Positions 36,474-45,874 of a stretch of 64,000 bases of DNA are shown one piece after another. The translations under genes and the position numbers were made by a program. The notes below the pieces were generated by a model. That model saw nothing but the letters and a program-made list of their open reading frames with translations, had not been told where the DNA came from and did no database searches. Source of the stretch: an uncultured Chryseobacterium sp. (lineage in GTDB: Bacteria > Bacteroidota > Bacteroidia > Flavobacteriales > Weeksellaceae); the NCBI GenBank assembly GCA_913778085.1, contig CAJYXJ010000065.1, positions 122,326 to 186,325 on the forward strand, read 5' to 3'. Numbering within the stretch: position 1 is the first letter of the stretch; each line of letters starts with the position of its first letter.

Positions 36474-36500
36474 AAACACCTCTTAAAAAGAGATGTTTTT
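36474..36500 (-). terminator. Terminator of the BON-domain operon
   Basis: AAAACACCTCTT / AAGAGATGTTTT with one mismatch; the minus-strand side continues into a T-rich run. Confidence 0.75.
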
Positions 36501-36521
36501 GTTATTGAAATCAGATTTAGA

Positions 36522-36941
36522 TTAAGCTCTTAAATATCTTGAATAAGCATAACCTTCCTGTCCGTCATCGGTTTTTACCTTCCACCAGTCGTCGGATGTC
36601 TGCTCAATCAGCGTTACTGAAGATCCTTTAGTAGCTTTTCCTACAACAGCTGCTTCCGTAGAGGGCTCCTGTCTGATATTTAAATTGGATTCATCGGTTG
36701 CTACGGTAAGAGCTGTACCTGCTGAAAGTCCTGAAACCTGTACATCGATGTTGATGTCTGAAGCAGAATAGGTAGAATCGATAGCTCCTAAAGCATTCCA
36801 TACCGCATCTTTAGCGGCTGTGCTGGATGCACTTCCTGAAACATAAAGGATTCCGTCCTGTTCCTGAACCTGAAGACCCGAAATTCCCGCAGACTGAGCT
36901 GCAGAAACCACACTTGAATATTTATCCTGTAATGTGCTCAT
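36522..36941 (-). CDS. BON-like plus SH3b-domain protein
   Basis: 139 residues. The N-terminal half resembles a BON/LysM-family beta-alpha module (ISGLQVQEQDGILYVSGSAS), and the C-terminal half is a bacterial SH3 domain (NIRQEPSTEAAVVGKATKGSSVTLIEQTSDDWWKVKT in pieces), as in cell-wall-associated proteins. No signal peptide is present. It follows the BON lipoprotein gene by 6 nt, so the two are one operon. It may stay in the cytoplasm or be exported without a classical signal; that is unresolved. Confidence 0.8.
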   Translation of the reverse strand: MSTLQDKYSSVVSAAQSAGISGLQVQEQDGILYVSGSASSTAAKDAVWNALGAIDSTYSASDINIDVQVSGLSAGTALTVATDESNLNIRQEPSTEAAVVGKATKGSSVTLIEQTSDDWWKVKTDDGQEGYAYSRYLRA

Positions 36942-36947
36942 GACTGA

Positions 36948-37442
36948 TTATTTTTTTACGGTATAGTTATAATTTACTTTTCCTACTTTCAGGGCATCCA
37001 CCGATTCTTTCACTTTTCTGGCATCGGAAGAAGAAATGTTCCCGGTAAGCGTAAGTTCCCCGTTCACTACTTCCACCTTCACACCCGGAATGTCTTTTAC
37101 GGCATCCTGTACTTTCTGCTGCACCTCCGGTGCTACGGCAGATTGTGTTTCGATAGCAGGAGAAGCTGTTGCAGCAGGTGCTACAGTAGCCATATCCATT
37201 ACTTCTTTTACGCCATTGATAGCTTTTAGCTGTTTGATCATGGCATCTTTGGCTTCCTGGGTTTCAAAAGTTCCGCTCAGATGAGCAACGCCGTCTTTTA
37301 CTTCTACGGAAGCGTTAGGATTGGATACTACGACTGTTGTAGCCTGCGTCTGAAGATCGGCATCAGAAACTTTTTTCTTACAGGAAACAGACCCGAAAGA
37401 TACAGCGATAGCCAATGCAGCCATTGCAATAGATTTTTTCAT
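36948..37442 (-). CDS. Lipoprotein with two BON domains
   Basis: 164 residues. Signal peptide with lipobox (SFGSVSC, Cys21). BON domain one at about 32-85 (ASVEVKDGVAHLSGTFETQEAKDAMI) and two at about 105-162 (PGVKVEVVNGELTLTGNISS), joined by an Ala/Thr/Pro-rich linker. BON proteins of the OsmY kind bind membranes or peptidoglycan and are often stress-induced. First gene of a two-gene operon. Confidence 0.85.
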   Translation of the reverse strand: MKKSIAMAALAIAVSFGSVSCKKKVSDADLQTQATTVVVSNPNASVEVKDGVAHLSGTFETQEAKDAMIKQLKAINGVKEVMDMATVAPAATASPAIETQSAVAPEVQQKVQDAVKDIPGVKVEVVNGELTLTGNISSSDARKVKESVDALKVGKVNYNYTVKK

Positions 37443-37644
37443 AGTTGTATATTTTTTAATGTTAATACAAGTAAAGATAATAGTAAAATGTATACCAAAA
37501 TATAAAATTTAAACAAAATTTTACAAAATTTATACGGGATCTTCGGAATCGGGAAAATCACTGAATTTTCCGGTTATGAAATATAATACCGCAGAGGACA
37601 TTATGCGGGCTGAAGAAGTGGAGTCATATCTGCTTAAAGAGAGG

Positions 37645-38190
37645 TCAATTCACCGCGAATTCCACTCGTCCGTTGTTTAGATTATCTCCTTTGATGTTGG
37701 TAATAAGAGCAATATACAAACAGATCCCTTCCTCTGATTCCCTTTCCTGAAAAGTGGTAAATGAACTGATGGAATAGGTTCCCTGCTTGTTCAGGATAAT
37801 ATCGATTTCAGATTCGTAGCGGTCTGTAGTACTGTTGTATACCGCAGATACTTTGTTTTCCGCAAGTTTGTTACCCTTGACAAACGTAACGGCATTGTCT
37901 TTAAAAAGTTCGGAGACATCAATGGATAAAATACCTGAATTCCTTTTTGTACTCTGAAAAATATCAATGGATTTGGTGTTGACTTTCAGTTTTGATGAAA
38001 CGGAAAACTTTAGTTTCAGGGTTTCCCCTTTCTGAAAATTCTGTTTTAAAGGCGATAAGGTAACAAGGTCCTGTTCATTGGCATAATTGGTATACGCATC
38101 ACAGGGATTTTCTCTTCCATCGCTACACTGCATCATAAGGGGAGCAAACAATATTGATAAAAATAAATTTAAAATAGCTAATCTGAACAT
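37645..38190 (-). CDS. Putative lipoprotein of unknown function
   Basis: 181 residues. N-terminal hydrophobic segment ending in MMQC, a plausible lipobox (Cys22), then beta-rich sequence with three further Cys residues and a GETLKLKFSVSSKLKVNT stretch. The pattern fits DUF5034-like Bacteroidota lipoproteins, but I do not recognise the family with certainty. It is flanked by large gaps and stands alone. Confidence 0.65.
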   Translation of the reverse strand: MFRLAILNLFLSILFAPLMMQCSDGRENPCDAYTNYANEQDLVTLSPLKQNFQKGETLKLKFSVSSKLKVNTKSIDIFQSTKRNSGILSIDVSELFKDNAVTFVKGNKLAENKVSAVYNSTTDRYESEIDIILNKQGTYSISSFTTFQERESEEGICLYIALITNIKGDNLNNGRVEFAVN

Positions 38191-38442
38191 CTGGTTATTA
38201 TTTAGTTAAATCCTTAAAGTAGGTGTCTTTTAACAGAATTTGCAATTGTCTTATTAATTGTAAAAACCGGGCAAATATAAATAAAATTATGATTGTAATG
38301 TATATCAATTGATATTCGTATATTAATTTTAAGTAAAATAACATTAATTGATAATATTCAAATTGAACTGCTATATTTTAATTTTTTTAGTTAGGAAATG
38401 TTTTTTTTCCATAGTTTTACGGCTCAAAAAAATTAAGTAAAC

Positions 38443-38994
38443 ATGAAAAAAACGCTTTTGTTATTTACGCTGTTATCAGCCTTTACGATTTCTACTGCCC
38501 AGGAGACCGGAAGCAGGCAGAGAAAAAATGATATCCTGGCAGATCCTGTATTATTGATTGCAGTTCCTATGGCTAATATTTCTTATGAAAGGCTACTTAA
38601 TGAGAATATGGGACTGGGGTTAAATGCAATGGTAACCCTAAGTTCCGATACGGAGAATTTTAAACAGTTTTCCCCTTACTTCAGATATTATCTCGGAAAA
38701 AAGTATGCTGCAGGATTTTTCCTGGAAGGATTTGTTCCGGTAACCATGCAACAAAACGAGATCTATAATTATAACTATGATGACGTTACCAACACGATGA
38801 GCTACCGTAATAAAGTGGTCAGCAATTTTACGACAGTCGGCATCGGTTTTGGCATTGGGGGTAAATGGGTTATTAAAAACAGGCTTGTTCTGGAGGCAAG
38901 CGGGGGAATCGCCAGAAGAATCGGTGATGTAGACAATGATGAGGTAGGTCCTGTTACGGGTAAGATTATGGGAGGAGTCGGCTACAGATTTTAG
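38443..38994 (+). CDS. Outer-membrane beta-barrel protein, DUF3575-like
   Basis: 183 residues. Signal peptide MKKTLLLFTLLSAFTISTAQ followed by small-barrel strands (SYERLLNENMGLGLNAMV, YFRYYLGKKYAAGFFLEGF, GFGIGGKWVI) and a C-terminal GGVGYRF that ends in Phe, the usual barrel signal. The SYERLLN motif is common in DUF3575 proteins of Bacteroidota. Outer membrane expected; role unknown. Confidence 0.78.
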   Translation: MKKTLLLFTLLSAFTISTAQETGSRQRKNDILADPVLLIAVPMANISYERLLNENMGLGLNAMVTLSSDTENFKQFSPYFRYYLGKKYAAGFFLEGFVPVTMQQNEIYNYNYDDVTNTMSYRNKVVSNFTTVGIGFGIGGKWVIKNRLVLEASGGIARRIGDVDNDEVGPVTGKIMGGVGYRF

Positions 38995-39188
38995 ATCTGT
39001 TTGTTTGCCAACTGTAAAAGATTGTCCTTTTAAGGGTTTAATTCATAAGTCTATCATCAATTAACTTCTATTACTTGTATATGATGAATAATGTGCAGGT
39101 TTTTCTTTTTTAAACATCCTGATTCAATAGCTGAAACAACCGATGCCTTCAAACCGCATAATGGTGTATTAAACCCATTTTAAAATAT

Positions 39189-39196
39189 TATATTTG
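39189..39196 (+). promoter_or_regulatory. -7 promoter box of the symporter gene
   Basis: TATATTTG, full match, 19 nt before the ATG at 39216. Confidence 0.6.
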
Positions 39197-39215
39197 CGAA
39201 ACTTGAATTATTGAT

Positions 39216-40466
39216 ATGAAAGGACAAAATAAACTGTTTATTGCCATTGTCGTTGCGCTGATCCTGGGCGTAGGAATTGGTGGACTCGTGCATGTAAGCT
39301 ATCCTGAAAGTGCAGAACCTTTTTCCAAAAACATCAAACTTTTGGGAACGGTTTTCATCCGCCTGGTGCAGATGATCATCGCACCGCTGGTTTTCACAAC
39401 GCTGGTGGTGGGAATTGCCAAGATGAGTGATATTAAAATGATTGGAAGAGTAGGAACCAAAGCCATGCTGTGGTTTATTTCCGCTTCTCTGGTTTCGCTT
39501 TTTATCGGGCTGATGCTGGTTAACTGGCTGGAGCCGGGACATGTGACCAAGCTCCCGATCCAGGACGCGGCCTCTGCCGAAGAGCTGCTGAAAACCAGCA
39601 AAGGGTTTTCCATGGAAGATTTCGTAAAGCACATCATCCCTAAAAGTCTTTTTGAAGCATTTGCCACCAACGAAGTGTTGCAGATCGTTGTTTTTTCCAT
39701 CATGTTCGGGATTGCCCTGGCCAATATGGGGGAAGAATATTCGCAGCCGGTGATCAAGTTATTCGACATTATTGCCCATGGAATTCTGAAAATGGTAGGC
39801 TATATCATGTGGTTTGCTCCATTAGGCGTCTTGGGGGCCATTGCTGCAGTCGTGGCTACCAACGGTTTTGAAATATTTAAAGTATATGCGATCTATTTAA
39901 GAGACTTTTTCTTTGCCTTGGGGATTCTCTGGCTGGTCCTTCTGTTGGTTGGCTACCTGATTTTAGGAAACCGTCTTTTTGAATTATTGCGAAGAATCAA
40001 GGAACCTTTGTTAATTGCATTTTCTACGACGAGCTCCGAAGCGGTTTTCCCGAAGCTGGTGGAAGAGCTGGAAAGATTCGGGTGCAACAACAGGGTTGTG
40101 TCCTTTATTTTGCCGTTGGGCTATTCTTTTAATCTGGATGGAAGTATGATGTACATGACCTTCGCTTCCATTTTTATTGCCCAGATCTACGGAATTGAAA
40201 TGACCGTCGGGCAGCAAATAACGATGCTTCTGGTATTGATGCTTACGTCCAAAGGCATTGCCGGTGTACCGAGAGCTTCTCTGGTAATTATTGTAGCCAC
40301 CTGTTCCATGTTCGGGATTCCGCCGGAAGGCATTGCTTTGATCTTACCAATCGATCATTTCTGTGATATGGGAAGAAGCATGACGAACGTTCTTGGAAAT
40401 GCCCTGGCTACCTCAGCCGTTTCCAAATGGGAAGGGCAGCTCGATAACCACGGCGGAAACTTGTAA
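39216..40466 (+). CDS. Dicarboxylate/amino acid:cation symporter (DAACS family)
   Basis: 416 residues, GltP/DctA-type elevator transporter with about eight helices and two hairpin loops. Substrate-binding elements are AFSTTSSEAVFP (HP1, serine-rich), SKGIAGVPRASLV (HP2) and LPIDHFCDMGRSMTNVLGNALA (TM8, split here at its conserved Asp and Asn). The Arg/Asp residues in the last motif fit acidic substrates such as glutamate, aspartate or C4-dicarboxylates. It has its own promoter and no operon partner. Confidence 0.92.
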   Translation: MKGQNKLFIAIVVALILGVGIGGLVHVSYPESAEPFSKNIKLLGTVFIRLVQMIIAPLVFTTLVVGIAKMSDIKMIGRVGTKAMLWFISASLVSLFIGLMLVNWLEPGHVTKLPIQDAASAEELLKTSKGFSMEDFVKHIIPKSLFEAFATNEVLQIVVFSIMFGIALANMGEEYSQPVIKLFDIIAHGILKMVGYIMWFAPLGVLGAIAAVVATNGFEIFKVYAIYLRDFFFALGILWLVLLLVGYLILGNRLFELLRRIKEPLLIAFSTTSSEAVFPKLVEELERFGCNNRVVSFILPLGYSFNLDGSMMYMTFASIFIAQIYGIEMTVGQQITMLLVLMLTSKGIAGVPRASLVIIVATCSMFGIPPEGIALILPIDHFCDMGRSMTNVLGNALATSAVSKWEGQLDNHGGNL

Positions 40467-40491
40467 AGGTAAATTACAGCTCATACTGGTG

Positions 40492-40532
40492 AATGGTCAA
40501 TAGTGAATTTTTATATTTCATTATTGACCATT
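40492..40532 (+). terminator. Inverted repeat after the symporter gene
   Basis: AATGGTCAATAGTGAA pairs with TTCATTATTGACCATT (one mismatch) over a 9-nt T/A loop, starting 26 nt after the stop; no strong T-tract. Confidence 0.5.
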
Positions 40533-40540
40533 TATCTTTA

Positions 40541-40650
40541 GGAGCTGTTTCCTGCTCTCACTACTCGCTTTTTTGTGTATTTCTGCGGCGGCTTTGCCGC
40601 CGCAGAAATACACAAAAAGAGCTCAAACATGCCGTTCGATCAGGGCTAGA
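40541..40650. repeat. Flavobacterial-type intergenic repeat with a 23-bp hairpin
   Basis: GGAGCTGTTTCCTGCTCTC at the left, ATCAGGGCTAG at the right, and between them a perfect 23-bp stem (40570-40592 with 40596-40618; core TTCTGCGGCGGC) with a TTT loop. The frame GGAGCTGTTTCC...ATCAGGGCTAG is one I associate with recurrent intergenic elements in Flavobacteriia. Only one copy is in this window. Confidence 0.7.
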
Positions 40651-40735
40651 AAACCCCGGTTAAATATTCTTAATTATTGAAAGAAATCTTTGCATCTTTG
40701 CCTTTAAAGATATTTTCCGGAATAAAACTATAAAA

Positions 40736-41452
40736 ATGAATTTACAAAATCATAAAGATTCAATACAAGAAAAAGGTTTTACGATAATCAACTCTATTTT
40801 TTCAGAGGAAGAAATTGAAAAAATCAGTGAGGTCATTCAAAATATTGATACTTCCAAAGAAACCTTCAGGAAATCGGAAGACCTTTTTGCTATTAGGCAG
40901 TTCCTTAAAGAAATTCCGGGGGTGAAGGATTTAATCTTTAATGAGAATATTAAAAACATAGTGAAAGATATTTTCGGGAATGATTATTTCGTAGTAAAAA
41001 GTATTTATTTCGATAAACCTGAAAAATCAAACTGGTATGTGGCCTATCATCAGGATCTCACCATTTCAGTAGATAAAAAAGCTGAACTTCCGGATTTTGG
41101 ACCCTGGACAACCAAGCAGAACCAGTTTGCCGTTCAGCCACCTTTGGATATTTTGGAAAACCTATACACCATCCGGATCCATCTTGATCATACGGATGAA
41201 AACAACGGTGCCCTAAAAGTGATTCCCGGATCCCATGCCAAAGGAATTTACCGGCCCGAGACAATCGACTGGACCATCGAGACCGAAGAAATCTGCCCCA
41301 TTGAAAAAGGCGGAATCATGATCATGAAGCCCCTGATCCTGCATGGCTCCAACCGCACAACCAATGGAAAAAGAAGAAGAGTCGTCCACATTGAATTTTC
41401 AGACAGGCAATTGCCGGATGGATTGAATTGGCCGGAAAAGATGGTGTTTTAA
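40736..41452 (+). CDS. Phytanoyl-CoA dioxygenase (PhyH) family protein
   Basis: 238 residues. Fe(II)/2-oxoglutarate dioxygenase fold: the His-x-Asp pair in YHQDLTIS, the distal His in VIPGSHAKGIY, and an Arg toward the end (RRRVVHIEFS) for 2-oxoglutarate. The family hydroxylates lipids, amino acids or small natural products; the substrate is unknown and there are no biosynthetic neighbours. The 5' side carries two overlapping ATCTTTGC promoter-like boxes at 40687-40702. Confidence 0.85.
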   Translation: MNLQNHKDSIQEKGFTIINSIFSEEEIEKISEVIQNIDTSKETFRKSEDLFAIRQFLKEIPGVKDLIFNENIKNIVKDIFGNDYFVVKSIYFDKPEKSNWYVAYHQDLTISVDKKAELPDFGPWTTKQNQFAVQPPLDILENLYTIRIHLDHTDENNGALKVIPGSHAKGIYRPETIDWTIETEEICPIEKGGIMIMKPLILHGSNRTTNGKRRRVVHIEFSDRQLPDGLNWPEKMVF

Positions 41453-41798
41453 ATTAAATTTTTCGCTATTCTATTTATCCTTCATGATTAATCGTTTTTG
41501 CGGGCACAACAATGTCATTAGGTTTCACCCAATACTGATGATTTTGCTCTTTTAAATATTTCAGTTTGTAAGATTAATAGCAAATATCAAAATCGATTGC
41601 TCTGAAAATGATATTCTAAAATTGAAAAGCTATATAAAGCCCTGAAAGGGCGCGATCACCAGCATTGGATGAAGCTCGGATGTACAAATTCAATACGAAT
41701 GTAAAAGAGCCCTGAAAGGGTGAAATCCTTAAAAACCTCTTACAAAAATAAGCCCTCCGGAATTTCCGGAGGGCTTATTTTTGTTGGGTAAAATCAGA
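41453..41798. other. 346-bp gap with GCCCTGAAAGGGC repeats and a shared terminator
   Basis: No gene. GCCCTGAAAGGGC at 41639-41651 and AGCCCTGAAAGGGT at 41708-41721 form a 70-bp-spaced pair; the terminator follows at 41747. Confidence 0.7.
41747..41784. terminator. Bidirectional terminator between the PhyH and GH92 genes
   Basis: AATAAGCCCTCCGGAA pairs perfectly with TTCCGGAGGGCTTATT across one base; A-run on one side and T-run on the other suit both convergent genes. Confidence 0.85.
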
Positions 41799-44600
41799 TT
41801 ATTTCACTGAAATCTCATCAATAAAGATATAGGCCTCGCCACCCGCGCCCTGGTGCCAGTCCGGAAGTTTGCCGAAATGATAGGCTTTTACTTTCACATA
41901 ACGTGCCTGGGTCGGCAACACATCGGTGGAGAAATCTTTTACCTGAGGAGTCTCATCTTTCGGATCCAGCGTGTTGTCTACGGTTTTCAGCAAAATGAAA
42001 TCCTTTCCGTTGTTGGAAACATAATATTCCACTTTTTTCGGCATTAAAATCCATGCTCTGCTGTCCTGAAGATAAGTGGAGGAGAGGTGAGTAATCTGCT
42101 GAGGCGATTTCATATCGATCACTGCTTCAAAAGTCTGGCCCTGATAACCGAGCCATTCGCCTTTTCTCCAGTTGGCATCCCCGTTGATCCCGTCGATCAA
42201 AGACAGTTTTCCACTCGCCGTATACTGCGGCGTAGGAGTTGAATTCACGGTGATGTCCCAATTGTTCGGCCTTCTGTTGAAAGTAGCGGTTACCACTGAG
42301 CTTTTCTCACCGTTTCTTTCCGCGTAAGCTGAAACCTGGGTTGTTTTCATAATGGTAAACGGACCTTTATAAGCGGTGAATGTTTTTCTTACATTGGCAT
42401 CGCCTTCATCCAAAGTCATGTAGTAGATCTTATCATCAGGATTCAGTGCCGTGATTTCCACTTTCGTATTCAGGTCGAAAATTCTTGCTGCAGCAATAAC
42501 GGGAGATGCGGTCAGTTCATCATATTTAAAATCCCTGAAAGATTTTACATTTTCAAAACCTAATTTTTTCAGTTCTTCTCTTCCCGTATTTTTAGTAATC
42601 GTTCTGGTGGTTCCGTCTTCGAGGTGAATTTTAATTTCATCAAAATACGGTTTGGTGGTCTGCCACTCCGGCAATCCCGGAGTTACGGCATAAATTCCTA
42701 TCGCGCTTAAAATATACCAGGCGCTCATCTGGCCGCAGTCCTCATTTCCGATCAGTCCGTCCGGCGCATTTTTATAATAGTTATCCAGGATAAATTTTAT
42801 TTTGGCATCCGTTTTTTCCGGTTTTCCGACGTAATTGTAGAGATAGGCGATATGATGGCTCGGCTCGTTACCCTGCGCATACTGCCCGATCAGTCCGGTA
42901 ATATCCACCTGCTCCCGGCCGGTAGTTTTGTCCGGTGCCGTAAAAATAGCATCGATAAACTGCTCGAATTTCTCCTTTCCGCCATGTGCGGAGATCAGTC
43001 CGGGAATATCCTGCTGAACCGAATAGGAATAATGCCAGGAATTTCCTTCCGTGTAATTGTTGTTTACTTCTCTTGGCTCGAAAGGTTCATACCAGTTCCC
43101 ATTCTTTCTCGGCTGCATAAATCCGTTCTTCGGATTATACAGGTTTTTCCAGTTCTGGGAACGTTTCATGAAATACTGGTAATCTTCTTTCTTGCCTAAA
43201 ATTTTAGCCATCTGGGCAATGCACCAGTCGTCATAAGCATATTCCACGGTTTTGGAAACGCTTTCATGCTCATCATCGATGCTGATAAAATTATTCTGTT
43301 TGTAGGCATTTAAACCGAAAATATCCAGCATCGCCGAATGTTTGGAGGCTTCAAATGCTTTTTCATAGTCAAATCCGGTGATTCCTTTGGCCATTGCATC
43401 GGCTATTACGGAAACGGCATGGTAACCGATCATACATTCCGTTTCGTTTGACGCGAGTTCCCATACCGGAAGCTTTCCGCCCTGCTCGTACTGTTTGATA
43501 AAGGTGTTGATGAAATCTGCCGTTCTTTTGCGGTCGATTAACGTCATTAACGGATGTGCCCCTCTGAAAGTATCCCAAAGCGAGAATACCGAATAATAAT
43601 CGAATCCTTTAGCCATATAAAACTTGTTGTCGCGGCCCCTGTACTTTCCGTCCACATCCATATTGATGTTCGGCTGGGTGAAAACGTGATACATCGCCGT
43701 ATAAAAAACGGTGAGTTTATCTTTATCGGAAGATTTTACTTCTATTTTGGACAGTTCTTTGTCCCAGTCGGCAACCGTCTGCTTTCTTACGGTTTCAAAA
43801 TCATTGGATGTCCCCTCTGCCAGCATATTCTTTCCGGCTCCTTCATAGCCTGTCGGGGAAAGGGAAACTTTTATTGCAATCTTTTCGCCTTTTTTTACTT
43901 TGGAAGAAAATGCCAGTGCAAGTTTTGTTCCCGCGAAAAGATTGTTTTCCACCTTTCCGTTGACCATTTTATTCGAAATTTTCAGAGGTTTTGAAAACTC
44001 GATTCTTGCATAGATATATTGGTTGGTAGCCCACGCTTCACTTCTTCTGAAAACTTCAACGGTTTTGCTGTCAATAATCTTTACTTCACCTTCCAGCAAT
44101 TTATCCCGGTGGTTTAAATCGAGAATGATATTCGCATCTCCGGCATTGTTGAAGGTATATTCGTGGTAACCCACTCTTTTTGTCGTGGTTAAACGGACAT
44201 CAATATTATGCTTATCCAATTTTACCGAATAAAATCCGGCCGTCGCTTTTTCATTTTTATGCGAAAAGGATGACGAATATTCTTTCGGACTGAGACCCGG
44301 TTTCCCCATCGTCGGCATCAGCATGATATCCCCGTAATCCGAAACGCCCGTTCCGTTAAGGTGCGTATGCGAAAACCCGTAGATCACGGAATCGGAGTAG
44401 TGGTAGCCGCTGCAGCCGTCCCAGCTCCCGTCGATTCTCGTATCGGGCGAAAGCTGTACCATCCCGAAAGGCACAATGGCTCCCGGAAACGTATGCCCAT
44501 GGCCGCCTGTCCCGATAAACGGGTTCACGTATTGCGAATAATGCTGCGAAAACAGATTATGAGCAAGGATCCCAAGAAGAATGATGAATACTCTTTTCAT
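41799..44600 (-). CDS. GH92 family alpha-mannosidase with C-terminal discoidin domain
   Basis: 933 residues with signal peptide (MKRVFIILLGILAHNLFSQ). The GH92 module covers about 25-720: YVNPFIGTGGHGHTFPGA, GCSGYHYSD, the NNYTEGNSWHYSY segment holding the likely catalytic acid Glu, and GNEDCGQMSAWYILSAIG with the catalytic-base Asp region; these Ca2+-dependent exo-mannosidases invert. A chitobiase C-terminal-like beta domain (about 700-760) and a discoidin/F5-8C carbohydrate-binding domain (about 780-933) follow. It would trim alpha-mannose from glycans outside the cell. No SusCD pair adjoins. Confidence 0.92.
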   Translation of the reverse strand: MKRVFIILLGILAHNLFSQHYSQYVNPFIGTGGHGHTFPGAIVPFGMVQLSPDTRIDGSWDGCSGYHYSDSVIYGFSHTHLNGTGVSDYGDIMLMPTMGKPGLSPKEYSSSFSHKNEKATAGFYSVKLDKHNIDVRLTTTKRVGYHEYTFNNAGDANIILDLNHRDKLLEGEVKIIDSKTVEVFRRSEAWATNQYIYARIEFSKPLKISNKMVNGKVENNLFAGTKLALAFSSKVKKGEKIAIKVSLSPTGYEGAGKNMLAEGTSNDFETVRKQTVADWDKELSKIEVKSSDKDKLTVFYTAMYHVFTQPNINMDVDGKYRGRDNKFYMAKGFDYYSVFSLWDTFRGAHPLMTLIDRKRTADFINTFIKQYEQGGKLPVWELASNETECMIGYHAVSVIADAMAKGITGFDYEKAFEASKHSAMLDIFGLNAYKQNNFISIDDEHESVSKTVEYAYDDWCIAQMAKILGKKEDYQYFMKRSQNWKNLYNPKNGFMQPRKNGNWYEPFEPREVNNNYTEGNSWHYSYSVQQDIPGLISAHGGKEKFEQFIDAIFTAPDKTTGREQVDITGLIGQYAQGNEPSHHIAYLYNYVGKPEKTDAKIKFILDNYYKNAPDGLIGNEDCGQMSAWYILSAIGIYAVTPGLPEWQTTKPYFDEIKIHLEDGTTRTITKNTGREELKKLGFENVKSFRDFKYDELTASPVIAAARIFDLNTKVEITALNPDDKIYYMTLDEGDANVRKTFTAYKGPFTIMKTTQVSAYAERNGEKSSVVTATFNRRPNNWDITVNSTPTPQYTASGKLSLIDGINGDANWRKGEWLGYQGQTFEAVIDMKSPQQITHLSSTYLQDSRAWILMPKKVEYYVSNNGKDFILLKTVDNTLDPKDETPQVKDFSTDVLPTQARYVKVKAYHFGKLPDWHQGAGGEAYIFIDEISVK

Positions 44601-44700
44601 AGATAAAAATTAAAATTCCCCTAAAGTACTATAAAATTCGTTTTCACAAAAGAAAATATCTATCAGTCCTTTTACTTATTCTAAATAGCTAAAAATTACG

Positions 44701-44708
44701 TAAATTTG
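44701..44708 (+). promoter_or_regulatory. -7 promoter box of mrp
   Basis: TAAATTTG, full match, 19 nt before the ATG at 44728. Confidence 0.6.
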
Positions 44709-44727
44709 TAAACAATTTATTTAGTTT

Positions 44728-45834
44728 ATGTTGACGAAAGAAAAGGTTCAGGATTTCCTTAAAGAAATAGAAGTTGATGATTTGGTGAACAACCTGCAGA
44801 TCATGGGCGCTGATGTATATATAGACATGACGGCACACTCTCCGGCCATGCACGAAAAGAAAAAACTGGAGGCAGCCATGAAACAGGCGTTTGCCAGCGA
44901 ATTTGGGGAAGAAGTGAATCTTAAATTAAAGATCGTCTCTCCGGAGCCGAGCGAAATTCAGCAAAGTCAGATCAAAGGGAAGCAGATTCCTGGGATTCAG
45001 AATATCATCGCCATCGCTTCCGGAAAAGGAGGCGTCGGAAAGTCTACGGTGTCTGCCAATATGGCGGTTACCCTTGCAAAAATGGGCTTTAAAGTAGGAT
45101 TGCTGGATGCCGATATTTATGGGCCATCTGTTCCCACCATGTTCGATACGGAAGGCGAAAAGCCAATCTCTGTAGAGGTAAACGGAAAAAGCCTGATGAA
45201 GCCGATTGAAAATTACGGTGTAAAAATGCTTTCGATAGGTTATTTCTCAGGAGCCAACCAGGCAGTGGTGTGGAGAGGCCCGATGGCTTCCAAGGCCCTA
45301 AACCAGATGATCCGCGATGCCGCATGGGGTGAGCTTGATTTTTTACTGATCGATCTTCCTCCGGGAACAGGAGACATTCATCTATCCATCATCCAGGAAG
45401 TGCCGGTAACAGGAGCCGTAATTGTGAGTACGCCTCAGCATGTCGCTTTAGCCGATGTAAGGAAGGGAATCGCAATGTTCCAGATGGAAAGCATCAATAT
45501 TCCGGTATTGGGATTGATCGAGAATATGGCTTATTTTACACCGGAAGAACTGCCGGATAACAAATATTATATCTTCGGACAGCAAGGGGCACAGTATCTG
45601 GCTGATGACCTCGGAATTCCGGTACTGGGAGAAATTCCATTGATCCAGAGTATCCGTGAAGCGGGAGATGTCGGAAGACCGGCAGCCCTACAGGAACATT
45701 CTAAAATTGCGGAGATCTACACCGAAACTGCCCGTAAAATGGTAGAAAGCCTGGTGGAAAGAAATAAGAGCCTTCCTCCTACGGAAGCTGTAAAAATTAC
45801 CACCATGGCAGGATGTTCACCGAAAGCAAAATAA
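44728..45834 (+). CDS. mrp: Mrp/ApbC-family iron-sulphur carrier ATPase
   Basis: 368 residues. N-terminal MIP18/DUF59-like domain (about 1-85), then a deviant-Walker P-loop NTPase: IASGKGGVGKST near 92-103, LLDADIYGPSVPTMF, and LLIDLPPGTGD. It carries and transfers Fe-S clusters. The CxxC pair that usually sits in the ENMxxF segment is replaced (ENMAYFTPEELPDNKYYIFG); the only late cysteine is in AGCSPKAK. The NifU gene starts 40 nt downstream, so the two act in one pathway. Confidence 0.92.
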   Translation: MLTKEKVQDFLKEIEVDDLVNNLQIMGADVYIDMTAHSPAMHEKKKLEAAMKQAFASEFGEEVNLKLKIVSPEPSEIQQSQIKGKQIPGIQNIIAIASGKGGVGKSTVSANMAVTLAKMGFKVGLLDADIYGPSVPTMFDTEGEKPISVEVNGKSLMKPIENYGVKMLSIGYFSGANQAVVWRGPMASKALNQMIRDAAWGELDFLLIDLPPGTGDIHLSIIQEVPVTGAVIVSTPQHVALADVRKGIAMFQMESINIPVLGLIENMAYFTPEELPDNKYYIFGQQGAQYLADDLGIPVLGEIPLIQSIREAGDVGRPAALQEHSKIAEIYTETARKMVESLVERNKSLPPTEAVKITTMAGCSPKAK

Positions 45835-45874
45835 TACATTCTTCCATTTGAAAACCGAATTGAACTGAAAAAAT

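Noticed and set aside
37576-37680. 34-codon plus-strand frame (MKYNTAEDIM...) overlapping the end of the lipoprotein gene
   Set aside because: Antisense to the real 3' end and without promoter or recognisable features.
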